Shown piece by piece: positions 12,801 to 24,244 of a stretch of 64,000 nucleotides of DNA (its first letter is position 1; each line of letters starts with the position of its first letter). The notes under the pieces were generated by a model. It was not told where the DNA came from. It ran no database searches and worked only from the letters and a program-made list of their open reading frames with translations. The stretch spans positions 25,201,278 to 25,265,277 of the forward strand of contig NC_080689.1 of the NCBI RefSeq assembly GCF_030445035.2, in the 5' to 3' direction. Source of the DNA: Dasypus novemcinctus. Taxonomy: Eukaryota; Chordata; Mammalia; Cingulata; Dasypodidae. Both the position numbers and the translations under genes were made by a program.

Positions 12801-14718
12801 AAATCCTGGCTGTCTTGATAACTCTCTGACACCTTAATATAAAATAGGAATACTTATGCTCATATGTGCTTGGGAAATACTTACAGCACCTACACTTATC
12901 TATGCTTATGTGTGTGTGTGTATATATACTTATGCTAAGAAATTATTTATTGTTCACCTGGAATTCAAATTTCATTAGGTTTTCTGTGCTTTATTTGCTA
13001 ACCCTGACAACCTTATTTGGGCTGAAAGAAAAGGGTTAAAGAAAAAATGTGAGAATGTGGTGATTTTATATCTGTGTGTGGATGTGTGTTTATGTATACG
13101 TATATTTAGTCTGTTATTCGAGAGGTGCTTTTATAGCCCAATTTGATATATGGTTATGACCAAAACTGGATCCTCAGTTGCTATATAATTTTGAATTTAT
13201 GTGAGCATCTTGCCATCTGTCTTTTTAAGAAGTAATGCTGGCAAAACTGTATTTCTATACTCATCTGAAGACGATACCAAAAGATAACAGAAAGGAAAAG
13301 TCTGGTTCAAATTCTGCCACCAGAAAAAAATATTTTGGATAGAGGTGAGTTTACCTTTTGATGCTGCTGCTCAAGTGTTTTCCAATTTTAAATGTGACGC
13401 CCAGGTCCCACTTGAAACCAGTGAGGTCAGTCTCAGAATGTTTCTAGCCTCCCGGTGATGCCAATGGCACTAAAGGGAGATCTGCTTTCTCTAGCACTCC
13501 CTCTAGAAATATCCCCTTGAGGCCTTTTGTACCTGGCTAGAAAACAGACAAAAACCGACCCATTTCTTTAAATTAAATCATCTCTTTCCCTTATATATGC
13601 ATCCATCTTTGTTGAGTACGAGATGCTGCTTTTTAAGTATATACATTCATACTGAGCTTCCTAAACGTGTGTGTTACTTAAACTCTGCACTGTAGTAAAA
13701 TATGCCTTGTCTCATCAGCGAGGACCCTCCGTGGCTGCTGAGCCTGGCTGGTGCTCCCCTTCGGTGTGGGGGAAGCCACGAGAGCCAGGACAGTGTGGCA
13801 GCGGGTGCTACCGCCAGGACAGTATCTGCCTCTGCTCAGGCTTGTCACTTGCATTTTTGTAATCTATTTAAGGCTACCTTTCTCCAGACATTTCACCAGT
13901 GCAGCACATGAGTAGAGAAAGGGATAAAAATAAAAGTATCTCATGGAAGTTAAAAAAAAAAAAAAAGGAAATAATGCTGCAATCAATTAAATTTTCCCTA
14001 ACTAATCTGTTGCAGGTTGATGCTACGAAAGAAAATCACTGTGAGTGTATGGTGACCTCTGCAAGAACAATCCGATGAGTGAAATTCATTTTAAAGTCTC
14101 AAGCACCTTTCATGAAGACTAACAAATGAATAACTTGGACTAGGTTTCCTCTAGCAAAATAACCTCTCATCCTAATTATTCTTTTAATTGTGTCCATGTA
14201 TACTTTGGTAACTGGGGCCTGAGCGAACTGCTCAGCCTGTGACTGTCTTATCACTCACCATCCCTTGAAGGAAGTGGAATTAGCAAAGGGACTCAGAGGG
14301 GAAGTGTTGATCAGACCTGAGAGTGAGAACAAATCACTGTATTGAAAGATGCTTTTTGCCAGTGTCAGTGATCATTGTAAAGGCCCAGAACTTAATTTAT
14401 GAGTTACTGCAAATCAGATATTAAGTGCACTTTCAAGGAAACTTGCCAGAAATTTCTTTGTGAAATGGAGAATCCTTTTGTAATGCAAACAACTCCAAAT
14501 TTGGGAGACCACAATGAAAGAGAATGCCAGTGGCCTGCCAAAATGCAGTTAGTATCTGGGTACTTGGCCCTCTGGTGTGGGAACTGACCTAATAAACTGC
14601 TCGCTCTGCTCTGGGCTGTTTATTGTGTGCTTTAGTGAGGACCAGTGTGGACCCTTGGCGACCCTGGCAACTGATCTTCAGCAAACTGATGGAGTCTGTA
14701 AGTGAAAAGAATGTAGAG
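12801..14718. other. Non-coding, no gene seen
   Basis: No gene found. Small tracts are present: TG/TA dinucleotides at 12908-12928, TG-rich sequence at 13069-13105 and an A run at 13951-13965. 'Aataaactgctcgctctgct' near 14592 is reminiscent of an LTR polyadenylation region but has no supporting partner. Confidence 0.4.
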
Positions 14719-15036
14719 CAGTGATTTCCAAATGTTGCTGTACATAGAATCAAGCGACGTCCAGGGATTTTTTTAGGGCCATACCAAATAAGACCTTCTC
14801 TGGGGGTGGGTCCCCAAGCATCAGTAGTTTTGAAAATTTCCCTGGTATTTCAATGTGCAGCCAAGTTCAAGAACCAGTGGTTTCAAGCAGAGTAGGAATG
14901 CTGAACCCAGCTGCAAGTTAGCTTCGCCTGGAGAAATTTTTTAGGAAACGCTGGTGACCAGGCTTCACTAAGACCCATTTAGTCAACGTGTCCAGGTGAA
15001 GGGCCTGGATTTTCAGCTGCTGGCTTAGGGAACAGG
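14719..15036. mobile_element. MER5-like hAT fragments (two, adjacent)
   Basis: The first, 14719-14879, starts 'cagtgatttccaaatg', ends 'tcaagaaccagtg', and carries the MER5-like interior 'ctctgggggtgggtcccc...agcatcagtagtttt'. It is followed by a more decayed interior-only fragment at 14881-15036 ('gcctggagaaattttttag', 'gctggtgaccaggctt'). Both are short non-autonomous hAT elements without coding capacity. Confidence 0.65.
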
Positions 15037-15219
15037 CAATGGTTCTCAAAATGTGGTTCCAGAACCAGCAGCTTTAGCATCAGCACTGCCTCGACCTCGT
15101 CAGCAATGCAAATTCTTGGCTCCACCCCAGACCTACTAAACTAGAAACTAGGCCCAGCATTCTGGATTTAACAAGCCCTCCAACGGATTCTGGTGCAGCT
15201 GAAGTTTGAGAACCAACTG
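15037..15219. mobile_element. MER5A-like hAT element
   Basis: A near-complete 183-bp copy. The terminal inverted repeats are 'caatggttctcaaa' and 'tttgagaaccaactg', and the interior has 'agcatcagcactgcc', 'gcaaattcttggc' and 'ccaccccagacctactaaac'. This matches the MER5A consensus from memory in both length and order. I could not see a matching 8-bp duplication. Confidence 0.85.
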
Positions 15220-15221
15220 TA

Positions 15222-15395
15222 TAGTGGGAAAGAGCTGGTCCTTGGAGCCAAAGTGCTTGCCTTCAGAACTTGGCTGGGACAAGTTACTTAACTTCTCTGC
15301 CCTTCACTCTACTTCCCTGTTAAATGGGAATAGTACTAATACTTCCCTCAGCGGGTTGTTATGAAGAGTGACATTTGGACAGTACCTGTTGCATG
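15222..15395 (+). repeat. MIR SINE
   Basis: Clear sense MIR: 'tggaaagagctggtccttgg', 'gacaagttacttaacttctc', 'ctgttaaatgggaatagtac' and 'gcgggttgttatgaagagtg', in the expected order. Confidence 0.85.
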
Positions 15396-15439
15396 GTTGA
15401 TGTGGGCTATGGGTGGGAGGCTGTTGTCTCTTGGTAGGT

Positions 15440-15882
15440 AACCTAAGCTCTATATGTCGTGACTTGTGAGTATAGGACAGCGAGAGGCTGCAGTCCTGCC
15501 CTTGGTGACCATATCAATGACTCCAGTCCCGGAGAAACAGTTTAGCAATGCAAACTCTATAAACTTTAAATATTCTGGGAAAATGGAAACCAAATGTGCT
15601 AAAAGCTTATCTAGAATGTATGAAGTCCATGCTAAAAGTTTACATGGGATGTGGAAGATATATGCTAATTCAAGCCTATTGAGCACTGAAACAAAAGAAC
15701 TATTTGGCCCTTCCTCTCTGTATAAAAGGAACTCAAAATCTTGTTTGGGGCTTGGATTTTGGAATGAGAAGCTCTGAGCCCGACCAGTCGTCCTAAATAA
15801 ATTATTTTTCCTTCCCCAAAATTATTCCTGAGTCCTAGCCTCTCTATACACAAATAATTGAACCTCTCGACTTCTACAACAT
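15440..15882 (+). mobile_element. Probable solo ERV LTR
   Basis: A block of about 440 bp with LTR architecture: a TATA-like 'tgtataaaagga' around 15719-15730, an AATAAA at 15796-15801 some 70 bp downstream, a T-rich region, and a terminus 'ctcgacttctacaaca' ending in CA just before a TGG. No second copy and no clear target duplication were found, so the 5' boundary is a guess. It would be an independent retroviral insertion, unrelated in sequence to the two proviruses in this window. Confidence 0.45.
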
Positions 15883-16975
15883 GGTAACCTGGTGCTTGTT
15901 AAATAAGCTTGTAAATACGATCTTCTTTAGCAATCTGAGTCTCTGACAATATTCAGTAGGCATTATTTGTTACTGCAGCAGAACCTTGGAGTAGTCTCTC
16001 TTTGGTGATTTCCTTGCTGGTAATTTGAAGTCCTTGTTAAGCCACTAGAACCTCAACACCAGGCTGACTGAGGAGAGATAACATATGGAAGCAGAAGTTG
16101 CTACCAGAAGGACTGGCTTCCTTCTAGGCAAATTTCTGGGTGGATGCTCTTTCATGGGGAAAAATATTTTAAATCGCAGGTGATTTCACAGTCTGTAGGG
16201 CTTGACCCCTATTTGTGATTTTTAAATGAGGATCCAGGGTGGCAATGGGGGAGGTGGCTAAATCAGGTCACAGGGAAAAGCAGGTAAGCCATATTTCACT
16301 GGACTTCAGAGAAAGGTAGAGGAAATGCATTTCTTCTCAGTAGCAGCTGAATGTCACAGGATTAGTAGATGGAGCCACATTCCATGGCAATGCATTCCCA
16401 AGGCTTCCCTTGAAGAATGTAAGAGAACAGCTGGACAGAAACTGGATTTCTTGGGGTCCTGAGGGATATGTAAATTCCAGCATTTATTTTGAAATTGATT
16501 CTACTAAACAAAGAATGAATTGGCTGTGATTGTATCTTGTACTCTGAATATTCCTTGAGAAGACAAAACTTGACCTCTAGCATTCATTTGTCTCCTAGAG
16601 GCTTGCTGAGGATTGCAGCGCTTCTCGGAGCCCCTCCATTAATCTGTTCAAAGAATGACTCATTATGGCACCTCCCTACCTTACAAAGTGGATTTCCCCC
16701 AAAGCTTGTTTGTAATATTTTCCCTGCATTTTATGTTCCCCTATAAGCCAAGCTATCTCTCTCATACTAGTAGCAATAACATATTCCTAATCGTGTGTCC
16801 TACAGAACCTAATTTCCATTTATAACATGGAATGTGGGACCCATCACTTATCCCTGCCTTGGTTTTCATATTCCAAAGTTTTTATGAAAACAACTTTTTT
16901 TTCCTCCAGTGGTGGGGCCATGTTTTGTATATTTTCTGTATCCTTTATCTTTCTTAGAAATTTAATATATAATTC
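15883..16975. other. Non-coding, no gene seen
   Basis: No gene, RNA or convincing repeat recognised. The 69- and 73-codon frames around 16362-16746 are unremarkable. Confidence 0.45.
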
Positions 16976-17094
16976 TTTTTTTTTAATTTAAATTTTTAAA
17001 TTAAAACTTTTTATGTCCCAGGGCCAGGGATTGAACCCAGGACCTTTTATGCAGGAAGCCAGAGCTCAACCACTGAGCCATATCGGCTCCCCTG
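16976..17094 (-). mobile_element. Short DAS-type SINE
   Basis: A minus-strand short form. The plus strand reads from an A/T-rich tail into 'cagggattgaacccaggacc', 'ttatgcaggaagccagagct' and 'caaccactgagccatatcgg', which is the reverse complement of the tRNA-like head. Directly abuts a second head-containing unit. Confidence 0.8.
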
Positions 17095-17215
17095 AGTTGG
17101 TTTCCCCGTCTGTTTGTTTGTTGTCTGTTCTTATTTTTAGCAGACACCAGGGACCAAACCCAGGACCTCCCATGTGGGAATCTGGCACCCAACTGCTTGA
17201 GCCACATCTGCTCTC
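17095..17215 (-). mobile_element. Short DAS-type SINE
   Basis: A second minus-strand short SINE with 'gaccaaacccaggacctccc' and 'caactgcttgagccacatct'. It begins immediately after its neighbour with no visible unique DNA between, so the pair may be one composite insertion. No clean target duplication was found. Confidence 0.78.
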
Positions 17216-18420
17216 AACATAAAATTCTTAATAATTGGTTGTTTTCATGATGTTTCCCTTTTTAGTATTGCTGCTTGGAAGCTTGGACTTAAAAATAAGA
17301 GTTTAATTGTAGTAACAATCTTACTGTGGATACAATTAATTCACCATATCTTTTATGTGTTTTCAGTTATTTTCATTATCTTTATTTCAGCTTTTAAAAG
17401 AGCATAAGATATCAATTATATTAAAAGAAAACTTTTTTTTAGTTCAATTAAAATCCCTCTTTTTCACCAAATTGCATTTAACAACCTATATGTTTATAAA
17501 ATGTATGATTTAAAGCAGAGGTTTTTATTCTAGGATCCATATATAGGCTTAAGGGTATCTATATTTTATATATATTTATATTGTATTCTCTATATATGTA
17601 TTTGTATATTATAATACATATATGTATATGCATTATAAATAAAATACATAATTTAATGCTTTGTGTATATTTAAATTTTCTCTCTATTTATAATGCTACA
17701 CACATATATTTATATAAAGTGTATGCACGCAGTTTTGGAGGGAGAGTGCTTCTTGCTTTCATTAGTTTATCCAAAGAGTTTATGTCTCTCCCCTTGACCA
17801 AAGTTAAAAATTACTGATTTAAAGAAACCTGGATACAGATTTCCAGTGCTACTAGCCCACACAGTTCTGTCCTCAATTCCTTCCTCCCCAATCAGTGAAC
17901 ATCATCGTTCATTTTTTAGCCAAATCCACTTCCCCAGAGTTCTCCTAGTTTAAAAATGGCTTGGAGCCTTCTGATCCGAGGCACTGTGGGTGATGAGTGG
18001 TGCAGGGGCCAATTGGGCCGGCTGATAGTAAGTAGGTCCTTGAGAAATGAGGGGACCAAGGCGGAGCTGGAGGAGAACTGGTCACCCCATCCCAGTGACC
18101 AGAGAAGCCGCTGTGCTTGGCCGGCCTGATCTCCCAGATTGAGCCACCTTTCTATTCTCTCCCTTGGCCATACCTGATTCTGAGAGATGCTACCCAGAGA
18201 TTGCCTGGACTAACTGATAGAAGTGGAGTTTCATCTGTTGTAATCATGAAGTAATATTTTTTTCCAGATTGTTCCAGCAAACCCTCTCTTGGCTCTTTTC
18301 TCCTGTTTCTGACCTCCACCCTTGGGTGAAATTTCATGTCTAAGTCACCATTCTTTTGGGCATCCATAACAGATAAATGTAAAAGTTACCATTTACATCT
18401 AGCTTCAAAAATATATCTTG
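17216..18420. other. AT-rich non-coding, no gene seen
   Basis: Contains a TA-rich low-complexity zone at about 17555-17720. No gene is supported. The final 12 bases serve as the left target duplication of the following SINE. Confidence 0.45.
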
Positions 18421-18806
18421 GGGGAAGCAGATGTGGCTCAACTGATAGAGCATCTGCCTACCATATGGAGGTCCGGGGTTCTATACCCAGGGCCTCCTGA
18501 CCCTGTGGTGAGCTGGCCCACATACAGTGCTGTGCGCGCAAGGAGTGCCATGCTACGCAGGGGCGCCACTGTGTAGAGGTGCCCCATGCACAAGGAGTGC
18601 GCTCCGCAAGGAGAGCCACCCCACGTGAAAAAAGTGCAGCCCACCCAGGAGTGGAGCCGCAAACTCAGAGAGCTGATGCAGCAAGATGATGCAATAAAAA
18701 AAGAGACACAGATTCCTAGTGCTGCCGGATAATACAAACAGACACAGAAGAACACAGCGAATGAACAGAGAGAGCAGACAATGGAGAGGAAGGGGAGAAA
18801 AAAAAA
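18421..18806 (+). mobile_element. DAS-type SINE, long form
   Basis: Plus orientation: head 'gaagcagatgtggctcaact' plus 'gatagagcatctgcctacc', B box in 'ggggttctatacc', body 'ggcgccactgtgtagaggtg', and tail 'ggaaggggagaaaaaaaaat'. Target duplications are 'aaatatatcttg' at the left (18409-18420) and 'atatatatcttg' at the right (18807-18818). Confidence 0.92.
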
Positions 18807-18818
18807 TATATATCTTGG

Positions 18819-18982
18819 GGAACGGATGTGGCTCAAGCAGTTGAGCACCCACCTCCCAAATCGGAGGTCCTGGGTTCAGTTCCCAGTGTCTCCTAAAGAA
18901 AAAAGACAGACAACGGACAGACAATGAGCGCAAACAGTGAGCAAAAACAACAAGCAAACAGATGAGAGGGTCATCCCAGGGG
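18819..18982 (+). mobile_element. DAS-type SINE, short form, nested at a target duplication
   Basis: Starts 'gggaacggatgtggctcaag' immediately after the right target duplication of the preceding SINE, and ends at 'ggtcatcccagggggaca'. It is followed by 'atatatctat', similar to 'atatatct' before it. This second, independent insertion reused the same AT-rich target. Confidence 0.85.
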
Positions 18983-19310
18983 GACAATATATATCTATGT
19001 ATCTTATTTGTAATAAAAATATCCAGTGCCCTATAATAATCACAGCTCTAGTGGAAGCTCTCCCATCCCGCCGCTCAGGTCTGCATTAACTTTTATGAAA
19101 TGAGGAGGGAGGCGTGCTTGCCTTCTCTGTTTTCCTTCCGAGCACCTGGACGATTCCCTTTCAGGCCCTGGGCTGTCATCATGTGCTCTGGTGCTGGTCT
19201 CTGCTATGGCGGATGTAAAACTGGAACAGGGGCTTTTGTGGGCTCCATAAGAGATTCTTCTGCTGGGTCCCTCCACACCTTCCGGAAAGCATGCCTGGGT
19301 GGGTCGCTTT
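18983..19310. other. Non-coding, no gene seen
   Basis: Short unique stretch between SINEs. Overlapping frames on both strands reflect GC content only. Confidence 0.45.
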
Positions 19311-19670
19311 ATTTTTTATCACCACCCCCCCCCCCCCCCGCAGCTTGCTTGCTGTCTGCTCTCTGTGTCCATTCACTGTGTGTTCTTCTGTGTCTGTATT
19401 TATTTTTTATTTATTCCCCCCGCCCCTTGCGGCTTGCTTGTTGTTTGCTCTCTGTGTCCATTCGCTGCATGCTCTTCCGTGTTTTCACTTGCCTCCTTTT
19501 TTGTGTGTGTGTGTCACCTTGCTGAGTAAGCTCTCTGGGGTGCTTGCAGGCCAGGGGGGCTCTCCACAGTGTGCAGACAAGCCTGCCTTCATAAGGAGGC
19601 CCCGGGATATGAACCCAGGGCCCCCATATGGTAGACAGGAGCCCAAGTGATTGAGCCACAGCTGCTTCCC
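19311..19670 (-). mobile_element. DAS-type SINE with duplicated tail segment
   Basis: Minus orientation. Target duplications are 'gggtgggtcgcttt' (19297-19310) and 'aggtgggtcacttt' (19671-19684). The tail side is odd: the 'cttgcttg-tgt-tgctctctgtgtccattc' segment occurs twice (about 19342-19380 and 19432-19470), separated by 'tttattttttatttattc'. The 3' part is therefore duplicated inside one insertion. A C run lies at 19323-19339. Confidence 0.85.
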
Positions 19671-20849
19671 AGGTGGGTCACTTTTAAAATGACTTAAGTT
19701 GACATTTCTATAACAACTTCCATCCTTGGGAGCCACATACCTCTGACCTGGCATTTTATCTTAGGGGGCCTCAGCCAATGTAGAGACTTAGTCTCCTTTT
19801 AACATTGTCTTAAAACTGTTAGCAGAGGGTTGGGCGCCCGGCTGTGAACGCGGGGTACAGAGCAAGCAGACTTTGCTGTGAGGCTGCTGTGGGGGCAGCT
19901 CCTCTGCACAAGCTCCTGGAGGCTTGGAGGAGGAGGTGGGCAGATGTTTGGGTCTTGCCCTCTTTCGGCTGGGGTAGCCTCTCTCTTTCCTGCTTCAGTT
20001 CCATTGTCACGGGCGCATCCTTTTCTCTTGCTTCTCTTAGGCCTTTGCCATTTTCTTTGCATGGTCGCATCGTCTTTTTCCCTTTCTGTAGACGCTTGGC
20101 TTCTTGGTGGCTCCAGCCTTTCTATCATTTTTTCCTGACCCAGCTGAATCTCTCCCTTTCACTTGCTGTATTGAGAGTGTTTGGGGTGATTTTGTGAAGT
20201 GAGCTAAGGAGAGGTTCCCTTGGCAAGCTCTGCATCCAAGGAAGTTGATTGGGACATGAGGAAATTCATGTGAGCTGATGCAGATTCTAGAAGGGGTCTG
20301 CTTGGACGAAAGAGTAAAGACAGGAAGACAGGTAGGAGGAGGGAGGAGCTGCCACAGAGAGACACGGGGTCAGCCTCCTGGGTCCAGCAAACTGCCCCAT
20401 CTTCATAAGTGAGGAAGAACGCCTTGGAGGAGGGGTCTGCCACTGCTGAGAGTTCTAAGGCTTTACAGATTCCAGGCAAGACAATAAACACTATGGATAG
20501 CAGCTCAATCATTCCTTCCAGTCCCAGGATTCTGGAAAAACCCATTTCACCTATCCCCACAGAAAGTTTCCAGATCACTCAGAAAAGAGTATATTTGCCT
20601 GAAAAGCATCCAGTCTTTCCTCACTGCCAGCAAAGGGAATAATACACTTTTGTCTAAAGCTGTGCAGTGCTAGGCACCATGGAACATATGTTTGAGGTAT
20701 GATTATCCCCTGCTCAAAACTGATTTCTTTTAAAATAATGTTTCTCATGATTATCCCCTGCTCAAACCTGATTTCTTTTAAAATAATTTTTGAACCTTCT
20801 AATATATACTGACTGCGTTTGCTAGGGGCTTCTCTCTTAACATACTCTT
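19671..20849. other. Non-coding, no gene seen
   Basis: GC-richer unique sequence. Frames of 77-124 codons on both strands (19799-20642) overlap each other and have no recognisable domain. The stretch contains a tandem duplication listed separately. Confidence 0.4.
20700..20795. repeat. 48-bp tandem duplication
   Basis: Two adjacent units start with 'tgattatcccctgctcaaa' at 20700 and 20748 and both run through 'ctgatttcttttaaaataat'. They differ at very few positions, so the duplication is recent compared with the surrounding repeats. Confidence 0.9.
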
Positions 20850-21260
20850 TTTTTTAAAAAGATTTATTTATTTTTCTCCTCCTCCCCCCCCCCCCCGCCA
20901 AGTTGTCTGCTCTTTGTGTCCATTCGCTGTGTTCTTCTGTGACTGCTTCTATCCTTATCAGCGGCACCAGGAATCTGTGTCTCTTTTTGTTGCATCATCT
21001 TGTGTCAGCTCTCCGTGTATGCGGCGCCATTCCTGGGCAGACTGCACTTTCTTTCACGCTGGGCAGCTCTACTTACAGGGTGCATTCCTTGCGGGTGGGG
21101 CTCCCCTACGCGGGGGACACCCCTATGTGCACGGCACTCATTGCGCGCATCAGCACTGTGCACGGGCCAGCTCCACACAGGTCAAGGAGGCCCGGGGTTT
21201 GAACCATGGACCTCCCGTATGGTATGCGGACGCCCTATCCATTGGGCCAAGTCCGCTTCC
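20850..21260 (-). mobile_element. DAS-type SINE, long form, young
   Basis: Full-length minus-strand copy: tail 'tttaaaaagatttatttatt', a C run, 'gttgtctgctctttgtgtcc', a body with 'ggcgccattcctgggcagac', and head 'ccattgggccaagtccgctt'. Perfect 16-bp target duplications 'ctcttaacatactctt' lie at 20834-20849 and 21261-21276, which suggests a fairly recent insertion. Confidence 0.95.
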
Positions 21261-21276
21261 CTCTTAACATACTCTT

Positions 21277-21849
21277 GATCCACCTTCCTGTTGGCTAGGT
21301 GGTTCCAGGAATGCTGGGATTTTTATAAAATCTTGGCCTTTCATTAGGGCCAAAATTGGGCCATGGGCCCAAATGGTGGATGGGTAATAAATCCCCCCGA
21401 ACCTGGTCTTGAAATGTTTGCTCTGGTGAACTGTTATAACTGCAGTTTATGGCCTTTCTCTCCTAGGTTGGATTCCTGGCGCTAAATCAGGTTTGCTGGG
21501 GTTAGCATTGCTTTCTCCCCATGTAAAAGAAAAACAAGGACAGGTGGTTGCATAAAGGCCTCAGTGAGCAAACCTAAAGCACACCTGAAAACTCAAAGTC
21601 AGTAGTTTCTTTGAAGTGAAAGAAAAGAGCGTGTACACAATCACAGGTCATTGACCTCACCAGCCACAGCAGAGCTGACCTATCAGAGACTGGCTTCTCT
21701 AGCTGCTTAGCATGTCCTCTGGGTCACGAGGTTGGGCAGACCTTCAGCTGACTCACTTATTAACAAGATATCTTAGTGTTTTGAACAAAATGACTGCTTC
21801 TATTTCCACTTCAATGAAAACAATGGTAATATAGCTTACAGCTTGTAAA
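21277..21849. other. Non-coding, no gene seen
   Basis: Unique-looking sequence, nothing recognised. Confidence 0.45.
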
Positions 21850-22005
21850 TGCTAGCCACACAACCTTCCCTGAGCTGTGTTTTACATGGATTATCTTGTT
21901 TAATCCTCACACAACCCTAAGAAATAGCTACTTGATCGAACCCATTGCTATTCTGACTCCAAAGTCTGTGCTCTTAATGATTAGTGCCATGCTGCCTTCA
22001 TCAGC
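21850..22005 (-). repeat. MIR SINE
   Basis: Antisense MIR: 'catggattatcttgtttaat', 'cctcacacaaccctaagaaa', 'attctgactccaaagtctgt', 'gctcttaatgattagtgcca'. Confidence 0.75.
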
Positions 22006-22044
22006 TGGGTAAAACTCATCTTCTAATTTTTTTCCTTCCAGGTG

Positions 22045-22370
22045 TTTCAGTTATCTAGCAACAGCGATTTATTATTTCTCACGATTCTGAGAGAATTGGG
22101 CACGTTCAGCGGGGTGCCCATTGGGGCACCTCCATTCTCCCCTGCACCCTTGGCCCCAGCCTCGTTCTTGGGCAGCCCCACGGTGGCCTCTCTCTCCAGC
22201 AGGACAGTCTAGGCTCCCTCACAGCCTGGCAGCTGGATTCCAAGAAGAAAACCCTCTGCCTGCCTCACGCTTGGCTAAAGTCTCTTAGGCCAAATCAAGC
22301 CACATAGTCAAGCTCAGATTCAAAAGGAACCTTACAGGGGAGTGGGCAGCAGGAAGTGCCACACCGGGCC
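22045..22370 (-). repeat. Possible MaLR LTR fragment
   Basis: Starts 'tttcagttatctagcaacag' with 'atttattatttctcacgatt' soon after. This is the antisense start expected of an MLT1-type LTR. The rest is too diverged for me to align confidently. Confidence 0.4.
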
Positions 22371-22429
22371 GCAGGGCAGCCGTCCTGCACAGGAGTCGGA
22401 ATAGTTATGGTAATGTGTCTGCTGCTGAC

Positions 22430-22600
22430 TGGGCACTTACTTCGTGCAGTCACTGTTAATGGCTTTTTGTAACATTTCTTTTCACAGCAACCCAGCTTAT
22501 GAGCTTCATATCGTTATCCTCATTTTACAGGACAGAAAACGGAGGCTCAGAAAGTCTAGGTAACCTGCTAAGACGTCAAAAGTGAATTCTAACACAGATC
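22430..22600 (-). repeat. MIR SINE
   Basis: Antisense MIR core: 'gggcacttacttcgtgcagt', 'ttatcctcattttacaggac' and 'ggaggctcagaaagtctagg'. Confidence 0.75.
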
Positions 22601-22650
22601 GTTATGTTCCCAAGGTCCCATTACATGAGATAAAAGTATGGTATATAGAT

Positions 22651-22681
22651 GAGGGGGGCGGGGGGGGGGGGGGGGGGGGAG
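22651..22681. repeat. Poly-G run
   Basis: About 30 bases that are all G except one C near the start. The run may vary in length and is prone to sequencing error. Confidence 0.95.
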
Positions 22682-24240
22682 GAAAGAGTGTATTTTTGAT
22701 GAAACGACAGACCTTGGGATTTGGAAGAAAACAAGAAAGGTACTCCTGTGGCATTCATGCCAAAGTGTGTGTTTCTTGCATTCGCATCAATCCCCTCCAA
22801 TTCTGACATTTTGAATGGAGAACACATCCAGTAAACAAGATTGGGTATAATTAGGCTAATCAAAATGTGAAAGAATATAATGTGACCTTTCTTTTAATCA
22901 GCCTCTTGTTTTAATCCTTGGCAAAAAGAGCCAGTCTTTCCTCTGGCTGTATTTTCAAAAAGTTCTTCCCTGTACCAGTTGGGAAGTAGAAAACTGGAGA
23001 AAGAGCAGGAGTGGGGCGTGCTATCCTCTGTAATAGTGCAGATTTCAAAACATAGCTTAGATTTTTGGAAAATCCCTCCATGAGCATGAAAAGCGCAATG
23101 ACTCTGTTCAGATGGTTTTGCCAGCTGAAAACCGCCAGGACACTCGAGCTCGGCTGCAAATGTTCTCTCCTTCCCCACCAGCCTCCAGGGCTGGGTTCCA
23201 GGCGGTGAACACAGTGTTTGGCTTGTCCCAGGGCTGAGGGTGGATGAAGCGTGGGCATTGTTGGGTGAGCTGGCCTGGGAGCGCAGGACTTAAAAGCAAG
23301 GGAATCATGTGGAAAGATTAGTGGAAATTTATATTAAAATACGATACCTCCAAAAATAATTTCTTGCAAGCAACAAGAATTAATGCATTGTGAAACAAAC
23401 AGAGCTTTCACTATTAAACTCCAAGAAGGAAAAAAATGGAGGGGGCGTGGCTGGCTTAGTGGAAAATATCAGCTGTGAGACCTGTGATTTCCCACAGCAC
23501 CCCCCCACCCCCCACCCCCACTTCCATGCTAGTTGGCACGAAGTGATTGAAGAGCTTGGTTGGCTGGGGTGGGTGGGGCAATGTGAGTTTTGGTGCATCA
23601 TGGGGTCCCTATTTTATTTTCACCACTGTGTTTATGCTATTACTTCGCCATTGTTTAGGTCTTAGAGGTAATTTTTAATTTTCAGCAGATCGCTTGGCTT
23701 TTCTGAATGTAAACACTTGGTGAGCAAGCTGACAAAAGGTCTGCAAATAGGGCGGGTACTGACAGATGTGACTGACATTTGCATGGAATTGTGTCCTCAG
23801 CCCCCACCCTGCACCCTAGTGGCAGTAGTTTAGCGGCAGAAAGATCTTGGAAAATAGCATTTCTCAGCCAATTTCTTTCAAAGTGAAGACCATAGAGAAA
23901 GAAGCCATTTTATCTGAGTAAATAACAAATTCTTAACCAAAGCTTGGAATCTGTCAATCCCATCCCCACCCCCAGGCCCTAAAATAGATCTTGTGGTGTG
24001 AAATGAGGACAGCAAATGATTCATATGTGAGTTTATAATTCATTTTAGAAATAAAGTTGAGCCCATAAAGTACAGTCCAGGAAAAATAAGGAGGAATGAA
24101 TAGCCTTTAGGGCACATCAGACTAGATGGACCAAAATAAAATATTTGGTATAACTTAATTCCATATTTGTCTTTTGAAAGGTAATGTGCAATTAAAGGCT
24201 TCACTCTCTGTTGAGTAGTCACTTAAAAATAGCTTTTCAA
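22682..24240. other. Non-coding, no gene seen
   Basis: No gene accepted. A C-rich tract lies at 23500-23520. Frames of 66-115 codons on the minus strand at 22894-23308 overlap in different frames and show no domain. Confidence 0.45.
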
Positions 24241-24244
24241 CATT

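Noticed and set aside
14399..14660. Possible second LTR and primer site near 'cttggcgaccctggcaactg'
   Set aside because: No partner LTR, no gag-like sequence downstream and no target duplication.
18438..18987. Hydrophobic Cys/Leu-rich frames on the minus strand
   Set aside because: They are antisense translations of SINE bodies; the same peptide style recurs at 9176, 21000, 44774, 48615 and 58247.
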